NCBI GenBank assembly: GCA_934462825.1
Contig: CAKSIP010000044.1
Coordinates: 1 to 10,120, forward strand
Source of the DNA: an uncultured Eubacteriales bacterium
GTDB taxonomy: Bacteria; Bacillota; Clostridia; Oscillospirales; CAG-272
DNA length: 10,120 bases
Direction: 5' to 3'
Under the pieces are notes generated by a model that did not search any database, was not told where the DNA came from, and saw only the letters and a program-made list of their open reading frames with translations. A program made the position numbers and the translations under genes. Shown piece by piece: positions 1-6,744 of the stretch. Numbering within the stretch: the first letter of the stretch is position 1; each line of letters starts with the position of its first letter.

Positions 1-735
1 TCTGCCACCATTCATGCGATGGAACAAGGAGATCCGCAATTTACAAGAAAAATTATCAAGATTCTATACGACTCGCAAAAAGAAAAAGCGAAAAAAAAAG
101 AGCTGACTTTTTTAAACAAGCAGGCTGAAAAGTATGGTTTCCCGATTTTACCAACCGATGCCAACGAGCTGGAACGCTTGACCACCGGAACCTCACACGG
201 AGGCATTATTGCCTTTTGCTCAGACCGAAAGTTTCCCAAGGTATCGGATGTCTTTCCTCAATCTCCCGCTCATGGCTTTTATGTCATGTTGGAAGGCATT
301 GAGGATCCTTATAATTTTGGATATGCTCTGCGCTCTTTATATGCTGCAGGAGCAGACGGAATTGTGCTGCCAGAGCGAAATTGGATCGGCACAGCGGCAG
401 GCATCGTGGCTCGTTCATCGGCAGGCGCCTCGGAATTGCTGAATATCTTTGTGGGCAATGCTGAGGAAACGGTGGATATATTAAAAAAACAAGGCTATCG
501 GATTCTCTGCGCAGGGATTCGCAATTCCGTTTCTCTATATGATGCCAATCTGCAAAAACCTCTTTTACTCATTATTGGTGGAGAAAAACGAGGGATTTCT
601 GCTGCGGTTTTGAAGCAAGCCGATCAAATTGTGCGTATCGTGTATGCTTCCGGCTTTCGCGGTAGCCTCTCATCCGCTGCAACAGCCTCCATTATGGGTT
701 TTGAGATCATGCATCGCAATACTTCTCTTGATTAA
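1..735 (+). CDS. SpoU/TrmH-family RNA 2'-O-ribose methyltransferase, 5' end outside window
   Basis: Family members transfer a methyl group from S-adenosylmethionine to a ribose 2'-OH of rRNA or tRNA in the cytoplasm. The frame is open from base 1, the first ATG (base 19) has no Shine-Dalgarno sequence, and the residues before it (SATIHA, then MEQGD) resemble the start of the substrate-binding domain of TrmH proteins, so the true start lies upstream. Numbering from the ATG at 19, the SPOUT motifs appear in order: motif 1 with EGIEDPYNFG and Arg105, motif 2 IIGGEKRG at about 185-192, and motif 3 RGSLSSAAT at about 214-222. Motif 3 usually reads SLNVSVA; here Ser218 stands at the usual Asn position. 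The RNA target (RlmB-, TrmH- or TsnR-like) cannot be told. The protein ends at a TAA, and 72 bases without an obvious terminator separate it from the next gene. Confidence 0.88.
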   Translation, partial: SATIHAMEQGDPQFTRKIIKILYDSQKEKAKKKELTFLNKQAEKYGFPILPTDANELERLTTGTSHGGIIAFCSDRKFPKVSDVFPQSPAHGFYVMLEGIEDPYNFGYALRSLYAAGADGIVLPERNWIGTAAGIVARSSAGASELLNIFVGNAEETVDILKKQGYRILCAGIRNSVSLYDANLQKPLLLIIGGEKRGISAAVLKQADQIVRIVYASGFRGSLSSAATASIMGFEIMHRNTSLD

Positions 736-742
736 GGACTAA

Positions 743-771
743 GAATAATACCCTCTTTCTTTTCATACTAT
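743..771 (+). promoter_or_regulatory. Candidate sigma-E-type sporulation promoter for the SpoIIM-like gene
   Basis: GAATAAT (743-749) and CATACTAT (764-771) are separated by 14 bases. The published B. subtilis sigma-E pattern is roughly KMATATT, 14-15 bases, CATACAHT, so the match is 6 of 7 and 7 of 8 with correct spacing. A transcript would start near 778-780, about 28 bases before the ATG at 808. In B. subtilis spoIIM is a sigma-E gene, which agrees with the gene downstream. No convincing sigma-A promoter was seen in this gap. The match is by eye and no start site is known. Confidence 0.55.
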
Positions 772-807
772 GTGTTGAATATACGGCGCAGGTGAAAGGA
801 AAGGATT

Positions 808-1449
808 ATGCAAAATTCGATAGAAACTAAATTTTCTAAGCTGATTGAAAGAAAAAATAGCGAATTATACTTATATCGAAAAATTCGAAAGCAATATTTG
901 GCCCCCGCTATAATCGGCCTTCTTTTAGGGACAATTATTATCAGTATCCTTTTTCCACAGGCGGAAAAAGTGCTGGACTCGAGCCTTCTTGAAAAGCATT
1001 TTGCGGGGATGTTTGTGGGATGCAAAAAAATTTCCGAGTGCTTTTCCTTTGTTTTTCAGCTTTCTTTTTCAGATATTCGGCATACTTTTTTGATTTTTAT
1101 CTCCGGTTTTACCTATTTTTGCTTTTTTGCTTCAGCCACTGTAATTTTTGTCAAGGGATTGATTTTGGGAACTGCCATTACTTATGCTATCTTGTCCACA
1201 GCCGGCGCCTTTTCTTTAAGCTTGCTCGTGTTTCTTCTTTGTAAAGCGGCGCTTTTATGTGTGATGCTGGAGCTGGCTTCTGCGGCTTATTCTTTTTCCT
1301 ATGATTTCAGAGCCATAAAGTCAAAAAAATCCGTACTGCGCCGTGCCCCGGCTACGTATCAATATACGTATCGATTTGCGGTAACCTTGGGGATGATTCT
1401 TTTTATCAATCTTGTCTATTCTCTGCTGATTTATTTTTTAGCGGGATAA
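808..1449 (+). CDS. spoIIM: Stage II sporulation protein M (SpoIIM)-like membrane protein
   Basis: The 213-residue product is very hydrophobic, with about five membrane segments: near 31-49, 92-107, 108-130, 136-160 and 190-212. Length and topology match B. subtilis SpoIIM (about 214 residues, five segments). The stretch VIFVKGLILGTAITYAI (112-128) resembles the conserved F-x-KG-xxx-G region of the family. SpoIIM anchors the SpoIID-SpoIIM-SpoIIP complex that degrades septal peptidoglycan and drives engulfment of the forespore. The ATG at 808 follows an AAGGA at 796-800 with 7-base spacing. A sigma-E-like promoter lies just upstream, which independently supports the call. The gene is probably co-transcribed with the DUF624 gene 32 bases downstream. 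The family call rests on topology, length, one motif and the promoter, so another small polytopic protein of the wider SpoIIM-like superfamily is possible. Confidence 0.62.
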   Translation: MQNSIETKFSKLIERKNSELYLYRKIRKQYLAPAIIGLLLGTIIISILFPQAEKVLDSSLLEKHFAGMFVGCKKISECFSFVFQLSFSDIRHTFLIFISGFTYFCFFASATVIFVKGLILGTAITYAILSTAGAFSLSLLVFLLCKAALLCVMLELASAAYSFSYDFRAIKSKKSVLRRAPATYQYTYRFAVTLGMILFINLVYSLLIYFLAG

Positions 1450-1481
1450 TATAATTTTATCAATAGTAAGGATGTAAAAAA

Positions 1482-2492
1482 TTGAAAGAAAAAAAATTCA
1501 AGCTTCCCTTGATCTCTCGTACGCCGCGAGAGATTGATCCTAATGAAGATAAAACACCCAATATCAAATATTATTTCAAGTCTCTTTGGCGTAAGTTTTC
1601 CAAATTGCTTTCGATTAACCTGATGATGCTGTTTCAAGTGATTCCGGTGTTGATCGGCGTTTTGGCATACTATCTGTGGATGCCGCGTATTCCTGTTTTT
1701 ACCGATACTTTGTATCCGACACTTTATGGTATTCATACCATTACTAATTCAGCCATTTCCACTACGCTTATCAATGCTTTCGGTATGTCGATTGAAGTAT
1801 CTACCGTTGCTTTTGGCGGAGCGGCGATTGTAATTTTGATTTGTGCACTGTTTTTGCTGATTACTTACGGATGGCAAAACGTGGGGGCTTCCTATCTCAT
1901 GCGCGAATTGGTACGGGAACGACCGGTATTTGTTTTTTCGGACTATTTTTACGCAGTGAAAAAAAATCTGAAGCAAGGCTTTATTCTTGGCGTGGTGGAT
2001 TTTCTGATTACGGCGGTATTGGTATTTGATTTCTTTTATTTTTACAAAAGCTTTGGGACAAGTATTTTGTATAATTTGATGTTTTGGTGCGTTTGTGGCG
2101 TTTCTGTCATTTATCTTTTCATGCATTTTTATATTTATCTAATGCAAATCAATTTTGATATTTCCATTCGGAAAATATTTAAAAACGCTTTGATTTTTAC
2201 AGCGCTTGGATTTAAGCGCAACATCCTGGCGGTACTTTGGATCCTTGTAGTGGCCGCTGTCAATATTGCGCTGTTTATTCTGCTGCTGCCTATGAATATT
2301 ATTGTTCCGGCGGTTCTTCCCTTCTTCTACTTTGCTGGTTTTGCGCTGTTTACAACGACCTATGCAGCATATCCTATCATTAAAAAGTTCATGATCGATC
2401 CGTACTATGACGAATACGGAAATCCGAAAAAAGCAGACACAGCAACCAAGGAAGGCGCGGAGGCACCGGTTCCACCACCTGAAAAATCATAA
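1482..2492 (+). CDS. DUF624 (YesL-like) integral membrane protein
   Basis: The 336-residue product has about six predicted membrane segments, near 45-65, 108-128, 167-187, 196-221, 247-269 and 271-292. Two stretches are typical of DUF624: an N-terminal YYFKSLWRKFSKLLSINLM (31-49), and a region near 133-165 with MRELVRER, FVFSDYFYAVKKNLKQ. Members such as B. subtilis YesL have no established biochemical function; some sit beside sugar transporters, but no transport gene is next to this one. The start is a TTG, chosen because AAGGATG at 1468-1474 is well placed and no upstream ATG is in frame. The protein is clearly longer than YesL (about 209 residues). The extra length includes a charged N-terminal arm, a long loop at about 66-107 and a hydrophilic tail with DPYYDEYGNP and APVPPPEKS. 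It likely shares a transcript with the SpoIIM-like gene and ends just before a strong hairpin. Confidence 0.75.
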   Translation: MKEKKFKLPLISRTPREIDPNEDKTPNIKYYFKSLWRKFSKLLSINLMMLFQVIPVLIGVLAYYLWMPRIPVFTDTLYPTLYGIHTITNSAISTTLINAFGMSIEVSTVAFGGAAIVILICALFLLITYGWQNVGASYLMRELVRERPVFVFSDYFYAVKKNLKQGFILGVVDFLITAVLVFDFFYFYKSFGTSILYNLMFWCVCGVSVIYLFMHFYIYLMQINFDISIRKIFKNALIFTALGFKRNILAVLWILVVAAVNIALFILLLPMNIIVPAVLPFFYFAGFALFTTTYAAYPIIKKFMIDPYYDEYGNPKKADTATKEGAEAPVPPPEKS

Positions 2493-2497
2493 ATTTA

Positions 2498-2540
2498 CAC
2501 GGGGACGTTTTCATAGCGTCCCCGTGATGCTTTTTTGTTT
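2498..2540 (+). terminator. Rho-independent terminator, probably shared by two convergent genes
   Basis: CACGGGGACG (2498-2507) and CGTCCCCGTG (2517-2526) form a perfect 10-bp GC-rich stem with a 9-base loop. On the plus strand TTTTTTGTTT (2531-2540) follows four bases later. The hairpin begins 5 bases after the DUF624 stop codon. On the minus strand the same hairpin is followed by a weaker T-rich stretch (TAAATTTATGATTTTT), so it may also stop the opposing deacetylase transcript. The stop codon of that opposing gene lies in the loop. Confidence 0.9.
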
Positions 2541-3317
2541 ATTCGTTTCTTTGTTTTCTCCGTCAAAGATCAATTCGCTGACAGTAACAAAATTAAAGCC
2601 CTTTTCCAAAAGAGCCGGAAGAATGATTTCAAGCGCTTCCGGCGTTGAGCTTTTTTTGGAAATATAGTCGTGCATGAGAATAATATCGCCGGATTTCGTC
2701 TCGTTCAAAACATATTCGGCAATTTCATCCGCCTTGCGATGCGTCCAATCTTTTGTATCAATGTTCCAAAATATGAGATTATAATTATCCAAAATTTCCG
2801 CATCGGAGGCGACCACTTCTGTCATTAAGCCACCGGGCGGTCGAAATAAAACCGTGTTTTCTCCGCAAATTTGAAAAATGGCTTTTCGGCATTTTTCAAT
2901 TTCCTGAACAATCTCTTTGGGCGTTTTGGTTTTGATATTGCAGTGCGTAAATGTGTGATTTCCGATTTCATGGCCGGATTTTTGAATCTGTTGCAAAACT
3001 TCAGGATAAAACTCTGCATTTTCGCCAACGATAAAAAAGGTGGCTTTGACTTTATATTTCTCAAGGATTGCAAGAATTTGAGGGGTATAATACGGATGTG
3101 GCCCGTCATCAAAGGTTAAGGCAATTTTGTTTTCCGCATTTGCCATATGATAATAGCCTCCGTGAACTTGGTAGCCAACCGGTGCAGAAGGAAGGTTTTG
3201 ATGCGGAGCCCAATCAATGGCTAACGGAACAACCAATATAAACGCAAATAAAATGAAAAACGCGCGATATAAATGATAAAGTTGAGAAAAAAGCCGCCTA
3301 TTAACCAAGTGCCTCAC
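2511..3317 (-). CDS. Membrane-anchored CE4 polysaccharide deacetylase (NodB domain)
   Basis: This is a complete carbohydrate esterase family 4 enzyme, expected to remove N-acetyl groups from an extracytoplasmic glycan, most likely peptidoglycan. An uncleaved signal-anchor-like segment (about 18-36) follows a basic N-terminus. All catalytic motifs are present in order: TFDDGP (68-73, with the base and metal Asp), HTFTH (121-125, the two metal His), RPPGG (159-163), DTKDW (197-201) and LMHD (214-217). Sugar specificity cannot be read from these. The start is a GTG whose GTGA overlaps the stop of the upstream pdaA gene, implying translational coupling. The ribosome site before it is weak, and a TTG three codons later is an alternative. 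At the other end, the last codons lie in the terminator hairpin at 2498-2526 and the TGA is in its loop. The acidic, Lys-rich C-terminal tail after about residue 252 is outside the catalytic domain. Confidence 0.9.
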   Translation of the reverse strand: MRHLVNRRLFSQLYHLYRAFFILFAFILVVPLAIDWAPHQNLPSAPVGYQVHGGYYHMANAENKIALTFDDGPHPYYTPQILAILEKYKVKATFFIVGENAEFYPEVLQQIQKSGHEIGNHTFTHCNIKTKTPKEIVQEIEKCRKAIFQICGENTVLFRPPGGLMTEVVASDAEILDNYNLIFWNIDTKDWTHRKADEIAEYVLNETKSGDIILMHDYISKKSSTPEALEIILPALLEKGFNFVTVSELIFDGENKETNKQKSITGTL

Positions 3318-4108
3318 GCTTTACTCAGTTCGTTCAATGAAGCAAAACGATACCCGTCTGCTTTCAATGTTTGAATAACATCGTCCAAAATGGCTACATT
3401 CGTGGATGACGTCGGATGCAATAAGAGGATCTCTCCATTGTGGATATGGTCAAGAATTTTCTTTTTGGCGGCTGAGGGGGCCATTTGATTCTTATTGTCC
3501 CAATCTGCATAGGCAAAGCTCCAAAATATCGTCGTATATCCTAAAGCGGTGGCATTTTTTAAGGTTTGACGATTAAATTTTCCTTCCGGCGGACGAAAAA
3601 ATTTGGCTATTTCTTTCCCTGTTTTTTGTCGATAAAAAATTTCCAACGCTTCTATTTCATTTTTGAAATCTTCTTCGTTGGCCATTTTCGACATATCCTT
3701 GTGCTTGCTTGTGTGATTACAGATCAAGTGCCCTTCTTCCGCCATACGCTGTACGAGATCGGGAAATTGATCCACCAAATGCGTCAAAATAAAGAAAGCG
3801 GCAGGCACATGATTCTTATTTAAAATATCAAGTATTTTGGCCACATTCCCGTTTTCATAGCCTGCATCAAAAGTCAGATAGATCACTTTTTCTTCCGCAT
3901 TGGGGTTGCTGTGTTGCGTATCGACATAATAAGCGTTTTCTTCTTGAATAAACAAAAACTCCGTGGGGAGCGTCGGTTGCGTGTGATCTTTTGTTCGTTT
4001 ACAGTACCAACTAAAGGATGGGTTTTCTGCGGCAATCGAGGAAAAAACGCTTGCACCCAAGATAAAAATTGTAAGCAAACAACATAAGATTTTATTTCGT
4101 AAAGCCAT
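3314..4108 (-). CDS. pdaA: PdaA-type delta-lactam-biosynthetic de-N-acetylase
   Basis: PdaA removes the acetyl group from muramic acid after amidase CwlD has stripped the peptide, allowing muramic delta-lactam to form in the spore cortex. That lactam is recognised by germination lytic enzymes. The 264-residue product has a signal peptide (hydrophobic core about 7-22, likely cut near SIA-AEN at 26-27) followed by a CE4 domain with the PdaA hallmarks: SFSWYCKR near the mature start, YLTFDAGYENG (77-87), HTSKH (132-136), RPPEG (172-176), FAYADW (198-203) and LLLHPTS. The second Asp of the usual TFDDG is Ala82. B. subtilis PdaA has Asn there, so loss of this metal ligand is a family trait and not decay. 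ATG at 4108 has AAAGGAG at 4120-4114 with good spacing. It leads a two-gene unit with the second deacetylase. In B. subtilis pdaA is a forespore sigma-G gene. Confidence 0.88.
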   Translation of the reverse strand: MALRNKILCCLLTIFILGASVFSSIAAENPSFSWYCKRTKDHTQPTLPTEFLFIQEENAYYVDTQHSNPNAEEKVIYLTFDAGYENGNVAKILDILNKNHVPAAFFILTHLVDQFPDLVQRMAEEGHLICNHTSKHKDMSKMANEEDFKNEIEALEIFYRQKTGKEIAKFFRPPEGKFNRQTLKNATALGYTTIFWSFAYADWDNKNQMAPSAAKKKILDHIHNGEILLLHPTSSTNVAILDDVIQTLKADGYRFASLNELSKA

Positions 4109-4139
4109 AAGAACTCCTTTTTACTTTGGCTTGCGCTTC

Positions 4140-4146
4140 TATTATG
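4140..4146 (-). promoter_or_regulatory. Weak candidate -10 element upstream of pdaA
   Basis: Read on the minus strand, CATAATA lies about 31 bases before the pdaA ATG. It fits the sigma-G -10 pattern (CATNHTA), and CATAAT also matches five of six bases of a sigma-A -10. At the expected distance I find no good -35 for either factor (no GHATR and no TTGACA-like hexamer), so this is only a candidate. The terminator of the upstream CvpA gene at 4216-4262 makes an own promoter in this interval likely. Confidence 0.25.
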
Positions 4147-4215
4147 CCGCTAAGCTATCATGGCGCTTTGCGGCTCAAAAATATTGTTGCCTCGTTCCGC
4201 CAACATCAAACGTAT

Positions 4216-4262
4216 AAAAACTCACCGCCTATACCGAATTTCGGTATAAGCGGTGAGTTTTT
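4216..4262 (-). terminator. Long-stem rho-independent terminator of the CvpA-domain gene
   Basis: Bases 4216-4228 pair perfectly with 4250-4262, and after one C/A mismatch 4230-4237 pair with 4241-4248, leaving a 3-base loop (4238-4240). The 21-bp stem has A5 and T5 at its outer ends, so the U-run forms part of the stem and it could work in both directions. On the minus strand it begins 7 bases after the TAA of the CvpA-domain gene and precedes pdaA, separating the two transcripts. Confidence 0.9.
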
Positions 4263-4269
4263 GAAAAAA

Positions 4270-6549
4270 TTAGTGATAAAGATCCAAGGGAATATCACGA
4301 AGTGTTGCAATGGAATCCAGCTTGTCAGCTAATTCGGAACGTTCTGCTTCCGATAAGGAGGAGGCGTTGTTTTCATAATACTTTTCCAATTCGTTGGTCA
4401 CTTCTTCTTTTTGTTCTTCCGTTAGCGTGCTTGCAATTCCCAAAGCATCCGTTACTTTATTGCCGTCTTTGTCTGTTGTCAGATCCTTTAGTGTTTTAGA
4501 GGCAACCTTGGATTCAACACCAATGGTAATCAATTCATCGGTACTTTCAAATATACCGTTTTCACCAACTAATTCTTTGGAATTTTCTGCTTCATTGTTG
4601 ACGATAGTAGAGATTTCAAGAATTTTTTGAATGCCGTCAATTTCTTTTTCATGCTCATCTTCCTCCAAAGAAGCCATTTCTTTCAGGACAGTTTTCAAAG
4701 CGGTCGTGGAAGAAGAAGCGTATTCTTCGGGAACGCCTTGCGCTTTTAAGAAATCTTCATTCACAATTTCGTTGATAACTTCCGATGTTTCCGGCGTAAT
4801 ATTGTTTAACAAATCTACAACCGCTTGCTTTTTTTCTTCGGGTGTCGCGGAAGCGTTGTTCAATTTTTTTAAAACGCTTGATGTGGATTGAACTGTATTG
4901 AACAATGCCTCGTAGGAAAAGTTTCCGGAAGCAAGTTTATCGGTGAGACTTTCCTGGGCTGTATCCGGTATTACACTTTGAATAAAGGCAGAAGCCAATA
5001 TATCAACTTTATTGGAAAGCAAGGAAGTGACTTTCAAATGATCCAAAGCCTGACCCGCCAAGGCCAAATTCAACACTTCGATATTATCAAGCGTAATCTC
5101 GCCTTCGATCTTTTGGTATTCGCGGATAAATTCGGCCAAATCCCCAAAGCCTTCGCTTAAATGCGTAATATCATTTTCGGATAGCCTACAGGAACCGGAT
5201 GGAATTTTGACGTTGGAAAGATCCATGTTCAACGATTTTGAAATCGAATCCAACGCTACATTGGTTACTTCGGGAATAATGACGTTAAAACGATCACTCT
5301 TGGATACCAAGGGGAGAAAATCTTTCAGAAATGCGCGTTGCATAACAACCATCAAATCAGGGCTATCCGAGGCAAGCGCCCGCAAAATTTGATGCTTGTT
5401 CAAGGTTCGAGACATATCTGCTATTGTATGCAAATCGTCCTTTAAGGTTTCCGACGTGGATTGAGACAACGAAACAAGCAGGACTTGAAGGATAGGCTTT
5501 ACCGTGTCATCTTCTACATCTTCTAAAGGAAGGGATAGACCGAGAAAAGATTGCCCTTCCGACCATGCCTGACAAGCGCCGGACAGCATTTCCGAACCAA
5601 TTTGCATTACGATTTTGGAATCGGAAAGCTTTTCAAGGAAATTTTCCATCGCACTGTATTGTATATCTCCCCAATTGGCCATATCCGGCTCATCATTTAG
5701 GGGCAAGATAGAAACATAGGCTTGGGTAAGAGTATGAATTTCGGTGGTTAAAGCGGCGGCTTCCCCATTGACGCGGAATGTCGTTAATGAATCAAAAACA
5801 AAATTTCTGGACAGCGCGTTGTTTTCTTTTGATTTTGATGTTTTGGTCAGCGCTTGGTTGGGAGGTGAGGGCGTATTATTATCGGTTTTATTTCCGCTTG
5901 AATCGGTATCTTTACACAAATATTGAATGATGGGGTCTTTAGCCAGCGCATCCAAATAGGGTTGATATTTTTGACAGTCCGCTTGTAGTTGCTGTACGGA
6001 TTTTGAATCCGATGGTTGCGCCATAATCTCATTCGTCATACGATCTGCGATATTTATGACACCGGCCAAAACAACTACAGTCACCATCACGGAAATAAAC
6101 CCTTGGAGCGCGCCCAAAGGCACTCCGATGAAACGAACAGGAATCGGTTCTTTATGGGTTTTGGCGGAGAAAAAGCATGCCCCGATAATCAGCCGCGGAA
6201 TGCGCAGAAGGAGCTTCAGCACAAAAAACAACATGATGAAAACTACCAAGGCGATAATCGCATTGCCTACAGCAATGATCAGCTCCATGGTAGACGGACT
6301 TGCGGCGCTCAACTGCTCATAGAAGTCGGCCCCGACCACGGGTTCCAAGGCTTGAAATAAGGCTTGTACTGTTTTTTCATTGACAATTAGCTTTGCAATC
6401 GGGGGGGATAAGAAAAAAGCACCTAAAGCAGCCAAAATAACTGTGATAAGGCTGAGAATCGATTTTTTAAAGCCCTTAGCGAACCCAAATATCATTCCGC
6501 AGAAGGTGAAAAACAGGACGCTGAGGGTTATCGCAAAAGAATAATTCAT
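4270..6549 (-). CDS. Large CvpA-domain membrane protein with long uncharacterised extension
   Basis: The 759-residue product starts with a CvpA (colicin V production) type membrane domain of about 170 residues. It has four hydrophobic segments near 4-24, 31-50, 89-113 and 140-167, and the family's GFAKGFKKSILSL after the first. Many CvpA proteins are only this domain. Here a polar linker (about 214-244, rich in Asp, Ser, Asn, Lys and Pro) leads to roughly 515 residues of acidic, mostly helical-looking sequence with no enzyme motif I recognise. Three similar helix patterns occur: TPEEKKQAVVDLLNNI (569-584), LTEEQKEEVTNELEKYY (709-725) and LSEAERSELADKLDSIA (732-748, approximately). No biochemical role is established for the family, and which side of the membrane the extension faces is not clear. 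ATG at 6549 follows GGAAGGT (6564-6558). It has its own promoter and terminator, so it appears monocistronic. Confidence 0.75.
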   Translation of the reverse strand: MNYSFAITLSVLFFTFCGMIFGFAKGFKKSILSLITVILAALGAFFLSPPIAKLIVNEKTVQALFQALEPVVGADFYEQLSAASPSTMELIIAVGNAIIALVVFIMLFFVLKLLLRIPRLIIGACFFSAKTHKEPIPVRFIGVPLGALQGFISVMVTVVVLAGVINIADRMTNEIMAQPSDSKSVQQLQADCQKYQPYLDALAKDPIIQYLCKDTDSSGNKTDNNTPSPPNQALTKTSKSKENNALSRNFVFDSLTTFRVNGEAAALTTEIHTLTQAYVSILPLNDEPDMANWGDIQYSAMENFLEKLSDSKIVMQIGSEMLSGACQAWSEGQSFLGLSLPLEDVEDDTVKPILQVLLVSLSQSTSETLKDDLHTIADMSRTLNKHQILRALASDSPDLMVVMQRAFLKDFLPLVSKSDRFNVIIPEVTNVALDSISKSLNMDLSNVKIPSGSCRLSENDITHLSEGFGDLAEFIREYQKIEGEITLDNIEVLNLALAGQALDHLKVTSLLSNKVDILASAFIQSVIPDTAQESLTDKLASGNFSYEALFNTVQSTSSVLKKLNNASATPEEKKQAVVDLLNNITPETSEVINEIVNEDFLKAQGVPEEYASSSTTALKTVLKEMASLEEDEHEKEIDGIQKILEISTIVNNEAENSKELVGENGIFESTDELITIGVESKVASKTLKDLTTDKDGNKVTDALGIASTLTEEQKEEVTNELEKYYENNASSLSEAERSELADKLDSIATLRDIPLDLYH

Positions 6550-6614
6550 AATTTGTTACCTTCCAACCTTTCTATTGCGTTGCGTACAGTACAAATGTCT
6601 CCATAATTGACTGT

Positions 6615-6643
6615 AGTATAGCATAAGAACCACAAATTGTCAA
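6615..6643 (-). promoter_or_regulatory. Sigma-A-type promoter of the CvpA-domain gene
   Basis: On the minus strand a perfect TTGACA (6643-6638) is followed after exactly 17 bases by TATACT (6620-6615), five of six bases of the -10 consensus. The start would be near 6608, giving a leader of about 59 bases to the ATG at 6549. It points away from the lepA promoter. Confidence 0.8.
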
Positions 6644-6661
6644 TAATAATTCTACGTTAAA

Positions 6662-6695
6662 TTTATGTTTTCGTGATTCATGTGAAAAACATAAA
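6662..6695. repeat. Inverted repeat between two divergent promoters
   Basis: TTTATGTTTT (6662-6671) is repeated as its exact reverse complement AAAACATAAA (6686-6695), with a 14-base spacer. It fills the space between the -35 element of the CvpA promoter (6638-6643) and that of lepA (6702-6707). It may be an operator for a dimeric regulator or an AT-rich UP-like element. It is upstream of both expected start sites, so it is probably not transcribed from either. Confidence 0.5.
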
Positions 6696-6701
6696 AAACT
6701 C

Positions 6702-6730
6702 TTGCCAAAAATCCAATTTTAATATATAAT
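6702..6730 (+). promoter_or_regulatory. Sigma-A-type promoter of lepA-hemW
   Basis: TTGCCA (6702-6707) and a perfect TATAAT (6725-6730) are separated by 17 bases. Transcription would begin near 6737, about 60 bases before the lepA ATG at 6797. The sequence just upstream is A/T rich. Confidence 0.85.
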
Positions 6731-6744
6731 TAAAGCGATAAATC

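Noticed and set aside
19..21. ATG as the start of the methyltransferase gene
   Set aside because: No ribosome site precedes it, the frame is open to base 1, and the residues before it fit the family, so the gene is cut by the window edge.
1450..1455. TATAAT between the SpoIIM-like and DUF624 genes
   Set aside because: No acceptable -35 stands 16-18 bases upstream and no TG extension is present, so a separate promoter is not supported.
1749..2126. 125-codon open frame on the minus strand
   Set aside because: It is antisense to conserved DUF624 sequence and its Lys/Asn/His-rich composition is typical of a shadow frame.
3564..3900. Loss of the second Asp in TFDDG of PdaA as a sign of inactivation
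   Set aside because: B. subtilis PdaA also lacks that Asp (Asn there), and all other CE4 motifs are intact, so it is a subfamily trait.
4216..4262. Long inverted repeat as a mobile element end or CRISPR repeat
   Set aside because: It occurs once, sits 7 bases after a stop codon and has A/T runs at its ends, which fits a terminator.
6016..6360. 114-codon open frame on the plus strand
   Set aside because: It lies wholly opposite the CvpA membrane domain, has no ribosome site or family likeness, and reads as a His/Asn/Arg-rich antisense translation.
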